From positions 1 to 16,087 of the forward strand of contig JACQOY010000067.1 of assembly GCA_016207765.1 (NCBI GenBank): 16,087 nucleotides of DNA, written 5' to 3'. Each line of letters begins with the position of its first letter. Positions within the stretch are counted from its first letter, which is position 1. Shown here one piece after another: positions 1-7,425 of the stretch. The translations under genes were made by a program, and so were the position numbers. The notes beneath the pieces were generated by a model that searched no databases, was not told where the DNA came from, and saw only the letters and a list, made by a program, of their open reading frames with translations. The stretch comes from Deltaproteobacteria bacterium (GTDB taxonomy: Bacteria > UBA10199 > SBBF01).

Positions 1-3000
1 CCGCACCACCACCCGGGCCAAAGGGCTTGTTGCAAAGCCGGGTGCGCGGGACATGGCGGTCCAGGGAGAAGTCTGGACGCCCCATGAAGAGTGCAGACTC
101 AACAGCCCCGATGTCAAACCGTCGTCCTTATTTCCGAGAGTCACCTCATAAACATCCTGCTCCACCTCAGTCTGCTCAACGGGAATTTCCACTGTCGCCA
201 CCGGATTGTCATCGTCAAATGCGATGGGCTGATAGTCCTCAACGTTTGGGTCTCCGTAAGATAATGCGGCCAGGAAAGGCAAAACCGCCATCGATGACGT
301 TCCCCCTCTGTCCTTCCCCTCTGTGTCTATGTTACCGGCACCGGGTACTTTTTCCCCTCCGCCGAGGCCTTGTCCACCGCCCAATCTTTCGTCAATGGCC
401 TCCACGGCGAGGGTTAAGGCGCGGGCCCTGAACCGATCGAGTTCACTCGATTGACGGCGGGAACTCCACAACTGATCGGCAAAGGCGAGAATAACGTCCT
501 GCAAGGTGTTTGTCTCTCTGGGGCCGGAAGGATGGGAAATTTCCAAACTATGACTCAAGTCATCCAGATAAGAGAAAAAATTATCGGGTCCTCCCCCAAA
601 TTCAAAATCTTCAGATATCCCCAAATCAACAAGGCGGGAGCTCAGTGGTACATTTGAAACATCGCGGAAACCGGTTCCATGGCTTGAAAGCTTTTGTCTT
701 GCCAGACGAATGAGGACAGGAATAGTCCAGACGGGAGGGGGGGCTTGCCCCTCTTTCCTCAATGTCCCCTCGATAAGATCGGCAACGGTGGCATCCGGTT
801 GATCGGGATCGGCGAGGGAGAGTGAATCAAGACGGGTGTCGAGTAAAATCTCTCCCTGACGATTTCGCTCCCGTTGAATATCGCGATAGATTTTTTCAGG
901 GGACAAAGGGGCAACATCATCACTGGATGCGGGAAGTGGTGCAGACAGATAGGCCCTTTGCGCTTCGAGAAAATTTCTTGCCGGGCGGCTTATTCCCATC
1001 TCACGAACATAATGGGCGGCCAAAAGGCGGGCCAACGCCTCTTTTTGGTTCGGTTGAAGTTTTCCAAAATAATATGATTCATTGGCGATTGTTTCCAGAC
1101 GACTGATGTATTCTGCATCCATGTCCAAGATCAAAGGGTTGGAAGCCTGGACGTAACGGTCGTAAAAATCGTAAAGGGCCCTCTGGTAGCGGCGAACCAG
1201 TTCTTCCTCATTGGCCGGCAAAGGAGGGGGAGGGGTTTCCTTGAAAAGCACCGGGGATTCTACAAGTTTCCACACCGGGGGGAAAAGGATGCTTGCCACC
1301 CTTCTTTGATAAGTCCTTCTGCCTCCATTTGCCAAATTAAGGGCATGCCCGCCAGTCCCGATAAAAGGAATCCATCGGTCCTCTTCTTGTTCCAGGGCCT
1401 GAGCCCTTGTATAGGCCAGAGTAGCTGTTGCCATGAGATCATCGGCCGGCAATTCTTCGGCACCGGCGTTTCTTTCATCCTGTTCGGCCAATTCCGAAAG
1501 ACCAAGACTTCGACGCAGATTGGCCCTCAACAGATAAGTAGCGGCCACCTGTCTTGTATCTCCTCCTCCAACTCCGGAATAGAGCGCCAGTGCCCCATCA
1601 AGGAGCCATAGGGCATGGTCGGAACTTTCTGCATCTGTTGTTTTACTGACAATCTCCGCCCCGAGTTCCATAACATCAGGCCAACTGACCCTTCCCGAAG
1701 GATCCACAGTTGCGTCAACATGCCCTGAGGCCTGCAGGATCAGATCGGCCGTTTCATTATTTCCTTTTTGTTCCAAAGTGGCGCCGAGGCTTCTTAAAAA
1801 ATCACGGCAGATCGCCATTCGGCGCTCACCATGGGCGACCGAACGCGCCGGTCCCTGAATTAAATCAACAGCCCGTCTTTGACCGGCGAGCGTACCGGAC
1901 CCCCACAAGGTTGATGCCGCCCGTTCAAAATAGGAGGCCCTCTTGAGGGGATCGGGATTAAGCCGGCCCATCTTTTCATAGAGGGCGGCAGTTGTTGTGT
2001 TGTCTAACCGGTAGAGGTCGATCATCTGATAAAGCTCGAGGGCCGAGGATAAATCGCCTCTTTCCTCGGCCTGCCGGGCCAGGTAAAGATAAATTTCAGC
2101 GGCTTCCCTCTGCTTTCCCCAACGATTTAAAAGGCGCGCTTTTAAAAATAGATCCCTAAGAGGTGAAGAATGTTCCGCATGGTCGGGAGAGGATATGGCG
2201 GGGAGGATGGCCACCGGTATTTGTTCCCCGGCAATCACTGTTGGATCAGCCGTGCCGATTAATTTCACCCTCTGTTCGGAAACAAGACCCCATTGCGATT
2301 CCAGTTCATCGGCCTTTGCCTCATCAAAAGCTACCAGAGTTCCCGCTTGCATTCGCTGGTGAAGTTTGGCCCGCATCCGATAGGTCGTTACAATTTTTAT
2401 TTGATCATCCGGATTGGTAACCCATTCTTCCACTGCTTCGAAAATGAAAAGGGCGGTATCAAACTTGGTTTTCATTCCGCCAAAATCAACCCATTCGTGT
2501 ACAAACCCTCCTTGACTTGTCTGGCCTGCATATCGGGTTACCTCAGGAACTATCTCGGTGGCCATGGTCATAGCCTGGGAAACAAGTTGTGCGGGATCTT
2601 CTCCCTGCCGGATTTTTTGGGTGATTTCTTCAATCAGCCTGGCGGCATCACGAAGCCTTTCAGGATCATCATGATTGCCGGAATCACCTTTGTTGGCCAG
2701 CCAAGCGGCCCGTACCATAAGGGCAAGGGCATGAAGGGAATTTCTTTCTACCCGGTCCAAATGGCTCCCCGCTTTTTGGCTGAAGGTTATCGCTTTTTTG
2801 AGGACTTCCATGGCCTCTCCGGCTTTACCCTTGTTAAGAAGTCTCTTCGCATGGAGCGTCCAATGAGTTGCGGCCTGTGCGACATAACGACCCTGTTTGG
2901 AAGGATCGGATTCGAGGAGGGCCATCCTTTCGTAGGCTTCCGCGATTTGTGCGTTTTTATCTTTGGAAAAAGCTGAACCCCAGGCCTCAATCGCTTTTTG

Positions 3001-3339
3001 GTAGAGGGTAAGGGCTTCGGGACGATTTCCGGTTAATTCGGCGGCGAGGGCCTCTTCAAAAAACAGCTCACCCGCTTTTTTGCTGACTCCGACCAGAGCC
3101 AATAATGTTGCGGGTGAAAGAACAGGATGATGGACTGCTTGGGAAACCGCGGCTGTCAGGGGATATGAAGTTAAAAGGTCGAAACGGTCTGACCCAACAG
3201 GCAAGGCTCGCTCCATCTTTTCCGAGCCATCAGGTGTCAGAACAAGACTTCCCCCGCTTGCAGGTGCCGTAGGATCGGCATCAGCGGGGGATAGACCGGC
3301 CTCTCCGGCCCCTATTTTTGTTGTTTTATCGGTTGACAT
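1..3339 (-). CDS. Large TPR-like helical-repeat protein, C-terminus cut by window edge
   Basis: Reading the minus strand from the ATG at 3339, I found no in-frame stop for 1113 codons to base 1, so the gene continues outside the window. The first ~45 residues are low complexity (Ser, Thr, Ala, Pro, Gly) with no signal peptide. Helical segments of TPR character follow: about residues 88-190 (for example GNRPEALTLYQKAIEAW and GKAGEAMEVLKKAI), 393-475 (GKQREAAEIYLYLARQAEE, GDLSSALELYQMI) and 598-655. The last part, from about residue 975, is glycine-rich, then acidic with one short hydrophobic stretch (MAVLPFLAAL). I saw a single Cys in the translated part. An AAAGG lies 6 bases before the ATG. 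TPR repeats usually mediate protein-protein contacts; the specific role is unknown. No catalytic motif was recognised. A scaffold role is only a guess. The gene is divergent from the ATPase at 3560. Confidence 0.8.
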   Translation of the reverse strand, partial: MSTDKTTKIGAGEAGLSPADADPTAPASGGSLVLTPDGSEKMERALPVGSDRFDLLTSYPLTAAVSQAVHHPVLSPATLLALVGVSKKAGELFFEEALAAELTGNRPEALTLYQKAIEAWGSAFSKDKNAQIAEAYERMALLESDPSKQGRYVAQAATHWTLHAKRLLNKGKAGEAMEVLKKAITFSQKAGSHLDRVERNSLHALALMVRAAWLANKGDSGNHDDPERLRDAARLIEEITQKIRQGEDPAQLVSQAMTMATEIVPEVTRYAGQTSQGGFVHEWVDFGGMKTKFDTALFIFEAVEEWVTNPDDQIKIVTTYRMRAKLHQRMQAGTLVAFDEAKADELESQWGLVSEQRVKLIGTADPTVIAGEQIPVAILPAISSPDHAEHSSPLRDLFLKARLLNRWGKQREAAEIYLYLARQAEERGDLSSALELYQMIDLYRLDNTTTAALYEKMGRLNPDPLKRASYFERAASTLWGSGTLAGQRRAVDLIQGPARSVAHGERRMAICRDFLRSLGATLEQKGNNETADLILQASGHVDATVDPSGRVSWPDVMELGAEIVSKTTDAESSDHALWLLDGALALYSGVGGGDTRQVAATYLLRANLRRSLGLSELAEQDERNAGAEELPADDLMATATLAYTRAQALEQEEDRWIPFIGTGGHALNLANGGRRTYQRRVASILFPPVWKLVESPVLFKETPPPPLPANEEELVRRYQRALYDFYDRYVQASNPLILDMDAEYISRLETIANESYYFGKLQPNQKEALARLLAAHYVREMGISRPARNFLEAQRAYLSAPLPASSDDVAPLSPEKIYRDIQRERNRQGEILLDTRLDSLSLADPDQPDATVADLIEGTLRKEGQAPPPVWTIPVLIRLARQKLSSHGTGFRDVSNVPLSSRLVDLGISEDFEFGGGPDNFFSYLDDLSHSLEISHPSGPRETNTLQDVILAFADQLWSSRRQSSELDRFRARALTLAVEAIDERLGGGQGLGGGEKVPGAGNIDTEGKDRGGTSSMAVLPFLAALSYGDPNVEDYQPIAFDDDNPVATVEIPVEQTEVEQDVYEVTLGNKDDGLTSGLLSLHSSWGVQTSPWTAMSRAPGFATSPLARVVVR

Positions 3340-3523
3340 GATTGACCTTTGACCCTTATCGACTCCCGCTTAAAAAAGTTGCTAGTTTTCGCCTAGAAAG
3401 GTGCATAAACTAATTGGGGGTAGTATTTTAGGTAATAATTATAATTAGTTAGAAAAGTTGTTTCGTAATGAAAAAAAGCGGGGCAGGGAGCATTCATATA
3501 AGAAGGGGCCTTGAAAATTCGGT
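3340..3523. other. AT-rich divergent intergenic region
   Basis: This region separates the large minus-strand gene from the plus-strand ATPase. Bases 3400-3480 are strongly AT-rich and hold a perfect 12-base palindrome, TAATTATAATTA, at 3436-3447. It contains a TATAAT readable on the minus strand that could be a -10 box for the large gene, but I saw no convincing -35 partner. No coding sequence is supported here. Confidence 0.4.
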
Positions 3524-3551
3524 TTGACATAACCGGTTTTACGCGTAAAAT
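3524..3551 (+). promoter_or_regulatory. Sigma70-type promoter of the ATPase gene
   Basis: TTGACA (3524-3529, perfect -35) and TAAAAT (3546-3551, five of six to TATAAT) are separated by 16 bases. Transcription would start about 3558-3560, at or just before the ATG at 3560, so the message would have essentially no 5' leader. No Shine-Dalgarno sequence lies before that ATG, which agrees. Confidence 0.6.
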
Positions 3552-3558
3552 TGGTTAT
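3529..3558. promoter_or_regulatory. 30-base near-perfect palindrome on the promoter (candidate operator)
   Basis: ATAACCGGTTTT, then ACGCGT, then AAAATTGGTTAT. Thirteen of 15 base pairs match, centred on the self-complementary ACGCGT. The palindrome covers the spacer and the -10 box of the ATPase promoter, where a bound repressor would block RNA polymerase. Calling it an operator is an inference. If transcribed on the plus strand, the two mismatched positions become G-U pairs. Confidence 0.5.
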
Positions 3559-3559
3559 C

Positions 3560-4768
3560 ATGGACCGATTTCACGAGCATTTTCGAACGCTTCAATATTA
3601 CTGGGCCGATCCGGACTGGCTACGAGACCGGATGCTTTTTGTTTCGGGGCCGCGGCAGGTGGGAAAAACCACTCTGGTTACCCATACCCTCTGTACAAAA
3701 GAGGATGCCTATTTCAACTGGGACAATCGAAAGATCCGGCTGGCCTATCAGAAAGACGCCGATTTTTTTGCCGGTTCCGGTTCAAAATGGATCTGCTTCG
3801 ACGAAATCCACAAGCGCCCCAAGTGGAAAGACATTCTCAAGGGGATCTACGACACCCACAAGGACCGCTACCGGTTTGTCATTACCGGTAGCGCCCGCCT
3901 CGATACGTTTAAAAAAAGCGGCGATTCGCTGGTGGGTCGTTATTTTCACACCACCCTTTTTCCGATCAACCTGCCGGATATTCATCAAACCGATTTTCGG
4001 CTTCCCGAAAAGCCGCTGACCCTTCTCAATCAAGCCGCCGATACTCCCGACTCTCCGGCCTTTGAAGACTTGCTGGCCTGTGGAGGGTTTCCGGAGCCTT
4101 TTTTTGCCGGAACCGGCCAATTCTGGAAACGCTGGTCGGACAACCATCGGGATCTGATTCTTACGGAAGATCTCCGGGATATCTCGAAGGTCACCGAGGT
4201 CGACAAAATCGAGGCCCTGCTTGAAATGCTGGACCCCGCAATCGGCAAGCCGCTGAGTTACAGCAATTTTGCCCGCGATCTGGAAACAACCCACGGCAGT
4301 ATTCGTCGCTGGCTTGAAATGTTAAGCCGGGTTCAACTGGTTTTTGCGGTGCCTCCCTATTCCAAAAAAGTAAGCCGCGCCTACACGCAGGAAAAAAAAT
4401 GGTATTTCACCGACTGGCGCGCGGCGGGCGGGAATGTCTTTGAAAATTACGTGGCCTCGTCCCTTTATCGGGCCGTCCGGCTCTATACCGACCGGTTCGG
4501 CGAAAAGATGTCGCTGTATTTTGTGCGGACACACGATGGAACAGAGGTCGATTTTTTGCTCTGCCGGGAGGGGAATCCCTGGCTGTTGGTGGAGGCCAAA
4601 GAGGGACAGGCTGAAATGACGCGGGGGGTTTATCGTTTTGCCGCTGAATTCGGCGTTCCCTGTCTTGTCGCAACCCGCAAAAAAAACTTCTTCAAGAAAA
4701 CAAAAGGAAACGAAGGCCAGACGATCATCGGCCTTTCCTGGTCGCGCCTTGGGGTTCTTTTGCCCTAA
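3560..4768 (+). CDS. ATP-binding protein, AAA_14 plus DUF4143 type
   Basis: The 402-residue protein has a Walker A (GPRQVGKTT, residues 30-38), a Walker B (WICFDE, 77-82) and a sensor-like ITGSAR (108-113), followed by SLVGRY, the usual signature of the AAA_14 family. The C-terminal half resembles DUF4143, ending in a nuclease-fold-like pattern (GTEVDFLL, then LLVEAKEG around residue 350). Length and domain order are typical. Members are widespread in bacteria and archaea, often patchily distributed; their cellular role is poorly defined, so none is assigned. I chose ATG 3560 over the in-frame TTG at 3551 because the TTG overlaps the -10 box. The gene converges on hisI with a 23-base gap and appears to be transcribed alone. 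Confidence 0.88.
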   Translation: MDRFHEHFRTLQYYWADPDWLRDRMLFVSGPRQVGKTTLVTHTLCTKEDAYFNWDNRKIRLAYQKDADFFAGSGSKWICFDEIHKRPKWKDILKGIYDTHKDRYRFVITGSARLDTFKKSGDSLVGRYFHTTLFPINLPDIHQTDFRLPEKPLTLLNQAADTPDSPAFEDLLACGGFPEPFFAGTGQFWKRWSDNHRDLILTEDLRDISKVTEVDKIEALLEMLDPAIGKPLSYSNFARDLETTHGSIRRWLEMLSRVQLVFAVPPYSKKVSRAYTQEKKWYFTDWRAAGGNVFENYVASSLYRAVRLYTDRFGEKMSLYFVRTHDGTEVDFLLCREGNPWLLVEAKEGQAEMTRGVYRFAAEFGVPCLVATRKKNFFKKTKGNEGQTIIGLSWSRLGVLLP

Positions 4769-4791
4769 GATGCCATCGACAAAGTAATCCG

Positions 4792-5184
4792 CTATTTCTT
4801 GTAAACCTTCTCTTCTTCAAAAAGCTTTTTGGCGATGATCTTCGACTCACCGTTTTCAATCTTCCGGAAAAAACAGCTCCGATATCCCTCATGACAAGCG
4901 GCCACCTTTTGCACCACCTTGACCAAAAGGCAATCGGCGTCGCAGTCGTAATAAACCTCCTTCACCTCCTGCGTGTGGCCGGAGGTTTCCCCCTTGATCC
5001 ACATCTTGTTTCGTGAACGGGAATAGAAGGTGACATAGGGCCCCTCGAGGGTTTTTTTCACCGCTTCCTGGTTCATGTAGGCAACCATCAGGACCTCGTT
5101 GTTTTCCACATCCTGTATGACTGCGGGGATCAGGCCGGATGTATCGAACTTCATTTTACCGATTAAGGGTTCAAACTTGTTCAT
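4792..5184 (-). CDS. hisI: Phosphoribosyl-AMP cyclohydrolase
   Basis: This cytoplasmic enzyme opens the purine ring of phosphoribosyl-AMP, the third step of histidine synthesis. The 130-residue protein is monofunctional, with no HisE domain fused. Its signature is DCDADCLL (residues 80-87), followed by VQKVAACHEG and YRSCFF. The zinc ligands C81, C97 and C104 have the 16 and 7 residue spacing known for this family, and D80, D82 and D84 are the metal-binding acidic residues. I chose ATG 5184. An in-frame TTG at 5214 would place the start inside a terminator hairpin loop. It is the last gene of the his cluster, behind the RRM gene and that terminator, and I see no clear ribosome binding site or private promoter. 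Confidence 0.93.
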   Translation of the reverse strand: MNKFEPLIGKMKFDTSGLIPAVIQDVENNEVLMVAYMNQEAVKKTLEGPYVTFYSRSRNKMWIKGETSGHTQEVKEVYYDCDADCLLVKVVQKVAACHEGYRSCFFRKIENGESKIIAKKLFEEEKVYKK

Positions 5185-5193
5185 GGTTATTGA

Positions 5194-5233
5194 AGATAAA
5201 AAGGCGCCCGCCAATTTAATGACGGGCGCCTTT
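5194..5233 (-). terminator. Intrinsic terminator after the RRM gene, before hisI
   Basis: Bases 5200-5210 and 5223-5233 form a perfect 11-bp stem (AAAGGCGCCCG with CGGGCGCCTTT) around a 12-base loop. On the minus strand the stem is followed by a run of five T. It starts 24 bases after the RRM stop codon and ends about 10 bases before the hisI ATG, so hisI must depend on read-through, on a regulated hairpin, or on an unseen promoter. Confidence 0.8.
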
Positions 5234-5256
5234 GAATCAGTGATATCTGTGTCGAC

Positions 5257-5643
5257 TTACCAGCGTGAACCGCCGCCGCCAAAGCTACCTCGGCCGCCGC
5301 GATCACGATCACGACCGCCGCCTCCGCCGCCGCCGAAGCCGCCGCGTCCACCGCGTCCGCCACGTCCACCACCTCCGCCACCCGAATCACGGGGGACCAT
5401 GGGACGGGCTTCGTTGACTTTAAGGGCTCTTCCGCCAATATCTTTGCCGTTTAAGGCTTCGATGGCTTTCAAAGCCTCTTCGTCATTTTCCATTTCGACA
5501 AACCCGAAGCCTTTTGACTGGCCGGAAAATTTGTCTTTAATGACGCTGGCCGACAACACCGCTCCAAAGGGAGCGGCCATTTCGTTTAACTGCGCATCAT
5601 CCACAGAATAGGGGAGATTCCCCACATATAGTTTCTTGCTCAC
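5257..5643 (-). CDS. RRM RNA-binding protein with glycine/arginine-rich tail
   Basis: The 128-residue protein has one RNA recognition motif (about residues 4-80) with RNP2 LYVGNL (5-10) and RNP1 KGFGFVEM (44-51). A low-complexity tail of Gly, Arg, Asp and Phe with RGG-like repeats fills residues 87-128. This is the architecture of bacterial/cyanobacterial Rbp proteins, which bind single-stranded RNA and are often induced by cold. The start is GTG at 5643, preceded by AAGGAG five bases upstream; an overlapping ATG-TGA one base earlier is not a gene. It lies between hisF and hisI, an unusual place for a general RNA-binding protein, and is followed by a strong terminator. Confidence 0.92.
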   Translation of the reverse strand: MSKKLYVGNLPYSVDDAQLNEMAAPFGAVLSASVIKDKFSGQSKGFGFVEMENDEEALKAIEALNGKDIGGRALKVNEARPMVPRDSGGGGGGRGGRGGRGGFGGGGGGGRDRDRGGRGSFGGGGSRW

Positions 5644-5825
5644 ATTGACTCCTTGTCATGTTTTCTCTTAAGCGGCTGGCGAGATATCGGCAGGTCGTCA
5701 CTCCTGCGGGAAGCAGGGAAAAGGCGGCTTACACTTGATCTCATCGTCTCTTAAGAAATGCATCCCAAACTTAACACAGCTCCATTCGAAAGGGCAATAT
5801 AAAATATTTGTTCAATATCAAGCGG
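5644..5825 (-). promoter_or_regulatory. Probable promoter and long leader of the RRM gene
   Basis: This 182-base gap between hisF and the RRM gene is AT-rich near hisF (5795-5820) and could hold a promoter for the RRM gene, though no clean -35/-10 pair was found. TCTCTTAAG occurs twice in direct orientation, at 5664-5672 and 5747-5755. A short hairpin (GCAGG, CCTGC) lies between them. A long structured leader is common for cold-regulated RNA-binding protein genes, but the comparison is an inference. Confidence 0.3.
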
Positions 5826-6653
5826 TTATGAAGTGATCCGGATAGGAACCCCCTTTTTGGCGAGATATTCCTTGGCTTCTCCGACGGTAAATTCCTGATA
5901 GTGAAAGATGGAAGCGGCCAGAACCGCATCGGCTCTGGCGGCGATTAACCCCTCGTAGAGGTGTTCGAGGGTGCCGACACCGCCCGATGCGATGACGGGA
6001 ATACTGGTTGCATCGACCACCGCCCGGGTCAACTCGATATCGTAGCCGATTTTGGTGCCATCACGGTCCATGCTGGTGAGCAAAAGTTCACCCGCGCCGT
6101 ATTGCTCCATTTTTTTGGCCCACCGGATGGCGTCGATGCCGGTTGGATTTCTGCCGCCGTGAGTGTGCACTTTGAAGAGCCCCGTGACCAGTGACTCGTG
6201 ACCCGTGACCCGAAGCTTTTGGTCCCTGGTCCCTGGTCTCTGGTCCCTAGTCTCTCGTTTTGCGTCAATCGCCACCACAATACACTGGCTTCCAAATTTT
6301 TCAGCCGCCTCCTTGACAAATTCCGCCCGTTCCACAGCCGCGGTGTTGATGGAAACCTTGTCGGCCCCCGCATTGAGCAGGTCGCGGATGTCTTGGAGGG
6401 CCCTGATGCCCCCGCCGACAGTGAGGGGCATGAAAACTTGTGATGCGGTCTTTTCGACAACATCCAGAATGATTTTTCTCTTTTCGTGCGAGGCGGTGAT
6501 GTCCAGAAAGGTCAGCTCATCGGCCCCTTCGTCGTTGTAGCGCTTGGCGATTTCCACCGGATCGCCGGCGTCACGAAGGCCGACAAATTTGACCCCTTTG
6601 ACCACGCGGCCTGCTTTAACATCGAGACAAGGAATGATTCGTTTAGTGAGCAT
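5826..6653 (-). CDS. hisF: Imidazole-glycerol-phosphate synthase cyclase subunit, with repeat-encoded insertion
   Basis: HisF takes ammonia from HisH and converts PRFAR to imidazole-glycerol phosphate and AICAR. The 275-residue barrel has the catalytic aspartates D11 (PCLDVK) and D130 (AIDAKR), with phosphate-binding motifs TVGGGI and IASGGVG. It is longer than the usual ~253 residues because of about 24 extra residues at 134-158, just after D130, encoded by the heptamer repeat at 6184-6254. The frame is kept and all catalytic motifs are present, so the enzyme is probably functional. I chose ATG 6653, the conserved [11 protein letters not shown] start; an in-frame TTG at 6671 lies inside the upstream palindrome. 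No Shine-Dalgarno is visible before the ATG, so translation may rely on coupling from hisA. Confidence 0.93.
   Translation of the reverse strand: MLTKRIIPCLDVKAGRVVKGVKFVGLRDAGDPVEIAKRYNDEGADELTFLDITASHEKRKIILDVVEKTASQVFMPLTVGGGIRALQDIRDLLNAGADKVSINTAAVERAEFVKEAAEKFGSQCIVVAIDAKRETRDQRPGTRDQKLRVTGHESLVTGLFKVHTHGGRNPTGIDAIRWAKKMEQYGAGELLLTSMDRDGTKIGYDIELTRAVVDATSIPVIASGGVGTLEHLYEGLIAARADAVLAASIFHYQEFTVGEAKEYLAKKGVPIRITS
6184..6254. repeat. Inverted blocks of tandem heptamers inside hisF
   Basis: Block A (6184-6211) is four 7-mers: GTGACCA, GTGACTC, GTGACCC, GTGACCC. Block B (6220-6254) is five 7-mers: TGGTCCC, TGGTCCC, TGGTCTC, TGGTCCC, TAGTCTC. On the opposite strand block B reads GGGACCA-like, so the two blocks are related heptamers facing each other across GAAGCTTT. 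The period of 7 is out of phase with codons, yet the whole adds an open, in-frame, polar segment to HisF. Confidence 0.85.
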
Positions 6654-6661
6654 GGTTTCGT

Positions 6662-6719
6662 GTAGGGGCAATTCACCCCATAAAGAGGGGCCGCTCTTTA
6701 TGCGGTGAATTGCCCCTAC
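6662..6719. repeat. 58-base near-perfect inverted repeat between hisA and hisF
   Basis: Arms 6662-6687 and 6694-6719 match at 25 of 26 positions around a six-base loop. The ends read GTAGGGGC and GCCCCTAC. The element supplies the last ~13 codons and the stop of hisA (TGA at 6673-6675) and most of the hisA-hisF spacer. It resembles the GTAGGGG-type repeats at 11220 and 13073. Confidence 0.9.
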
Positions 6720-7425
6720 GAATCGCCTCCTTCAAATCCACCAATCCTTCATACAGCGCCTTTCCGGCAATCACGCCGGAGACGTTGGGGATTTTTTTCA
6801 GCGTTTCAATCTCCTCCAATCTTGTAAAACCTCCGGAGGCAATAATGGGAAACGGACTCTCGGAAGCCATTGACCTGATCCGGGCAAAATTCATCCCCTG
6901 CATCATGCCGTCACGGGAGATGTCGGTATAAATGACGGCGGAAATTTTTTGACCGGTGAATTTTTTGGCCAACTCTCCCGCTTTTATTTTGCTTACATTG
7001 TCCCACCCCTCCACGGCTACCATTCCGTCTTTTGCGTCGATGCCGAGAATAATCCTGTCCGGAAACTGCGCACAAGCCATCCCGGCAAATCGGGGATCCT
7101 TCAATGCGGCGGTGCCGAGGATGCAATAAGTCACCCCGCTTTTGAAATAGGCCTGGACCGTTTTAAGATCGCGGATGCCCCCGCCGATTTCGAGCTGAAT
7201 TTTTGGAAAGGCCTTTGCAATTGATTCAACCTCCTTGAAATGGATCGGTTTTCCCTCGAAGGCGCCGTTTAAATCGACCAGATGGAGGCGTTTGGCTCCC
7301 GCATCGATCCATTTTTCGGCGATTTCCACCGGATTGTCCGAATAAACCTTCGCCTCACCCATTCTTCCCTGTGAGAGGCGGACAACCTGATGGTCTTTCA
7401 GATCGATGGCCGGTATAACAATCAT
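6673..7425 (-). CDS. hisA: Phosphoribosyl-formimino-AICAR-phosphate isomerase
   Basis: HisA carries out the Amadori rearrangement of ProFAR to PRFAR, the substrate of HisHF. The 250-residue barrel begins [10 protein letters not shown] with catalytic D8; D130 (LGIDAKDG) is the second catalytic aspartate. Phosphate sites [14 protein letters not shown] and IIASGGF are also present. I chose ATG 7425; the frame is open further upstream, but that part overlaps hisH and lacks family similarity. The ATG overlaps the hisH stop by four bases (ATGA), indicating translational coupling. The natural C-terminus ([14 protein letters not shown]) is extended by about 13 residues ([13 protein letters not shown]) read from the palindromic repeat at 6662-6719. 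Confidence 0.94.
   Translation of the reverse strand: MIVIPAIDLKDHQVVRLSQGRMGEAKVYSDNPVEIAEKWIDAGAKRLHLVDLNGAFEGKPIHFKEVESIAKAFPKIQLEIGGGIRDLKTVQAYFKSGVTYCILGTAALKDPRFAGMACAQFPDRIILGIDAKDGMVAVEGWDNVSKIKAGELAKKFTGQKISAVIYTDISRDGMMQGMNFARIRSMASESPFPIIASGGFTRLEEIETLKKIPNVSGVIAGKALYEGLVDLKEAIRRGNSPHKERPLFMG

Noticed and set aside
2293..2976. 227-codon plus-strand open frame
   Set aside because: It lies entirely inside the minus-strand TPR-like gene, has no recognisable domain, and is the mirror of a continuous coding frame.
3782..4294. 170-codon minus-strand open frame
   Set aside because: It is antisense to the ATPase, whose Walker A and B motifs are clear.
5185..5214. TTG start for hisI
   Set aside because: It lies in the loop of the terminator hairpin, and the added residues are translation of the hairpin.
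5099..5611. 170-codon plus-strand open frame, proline-rich
   Set aside because: The proline runs are the reverse complement of the glycine-rich tail of the RRM protein; it also crosses the terminator and the hisI 5' end.
6654..6671. Upstream TTG start for hisF
   Set aside because: The added residues come from the end of the palindromic repeat; the family begins at the ATG at 6653.
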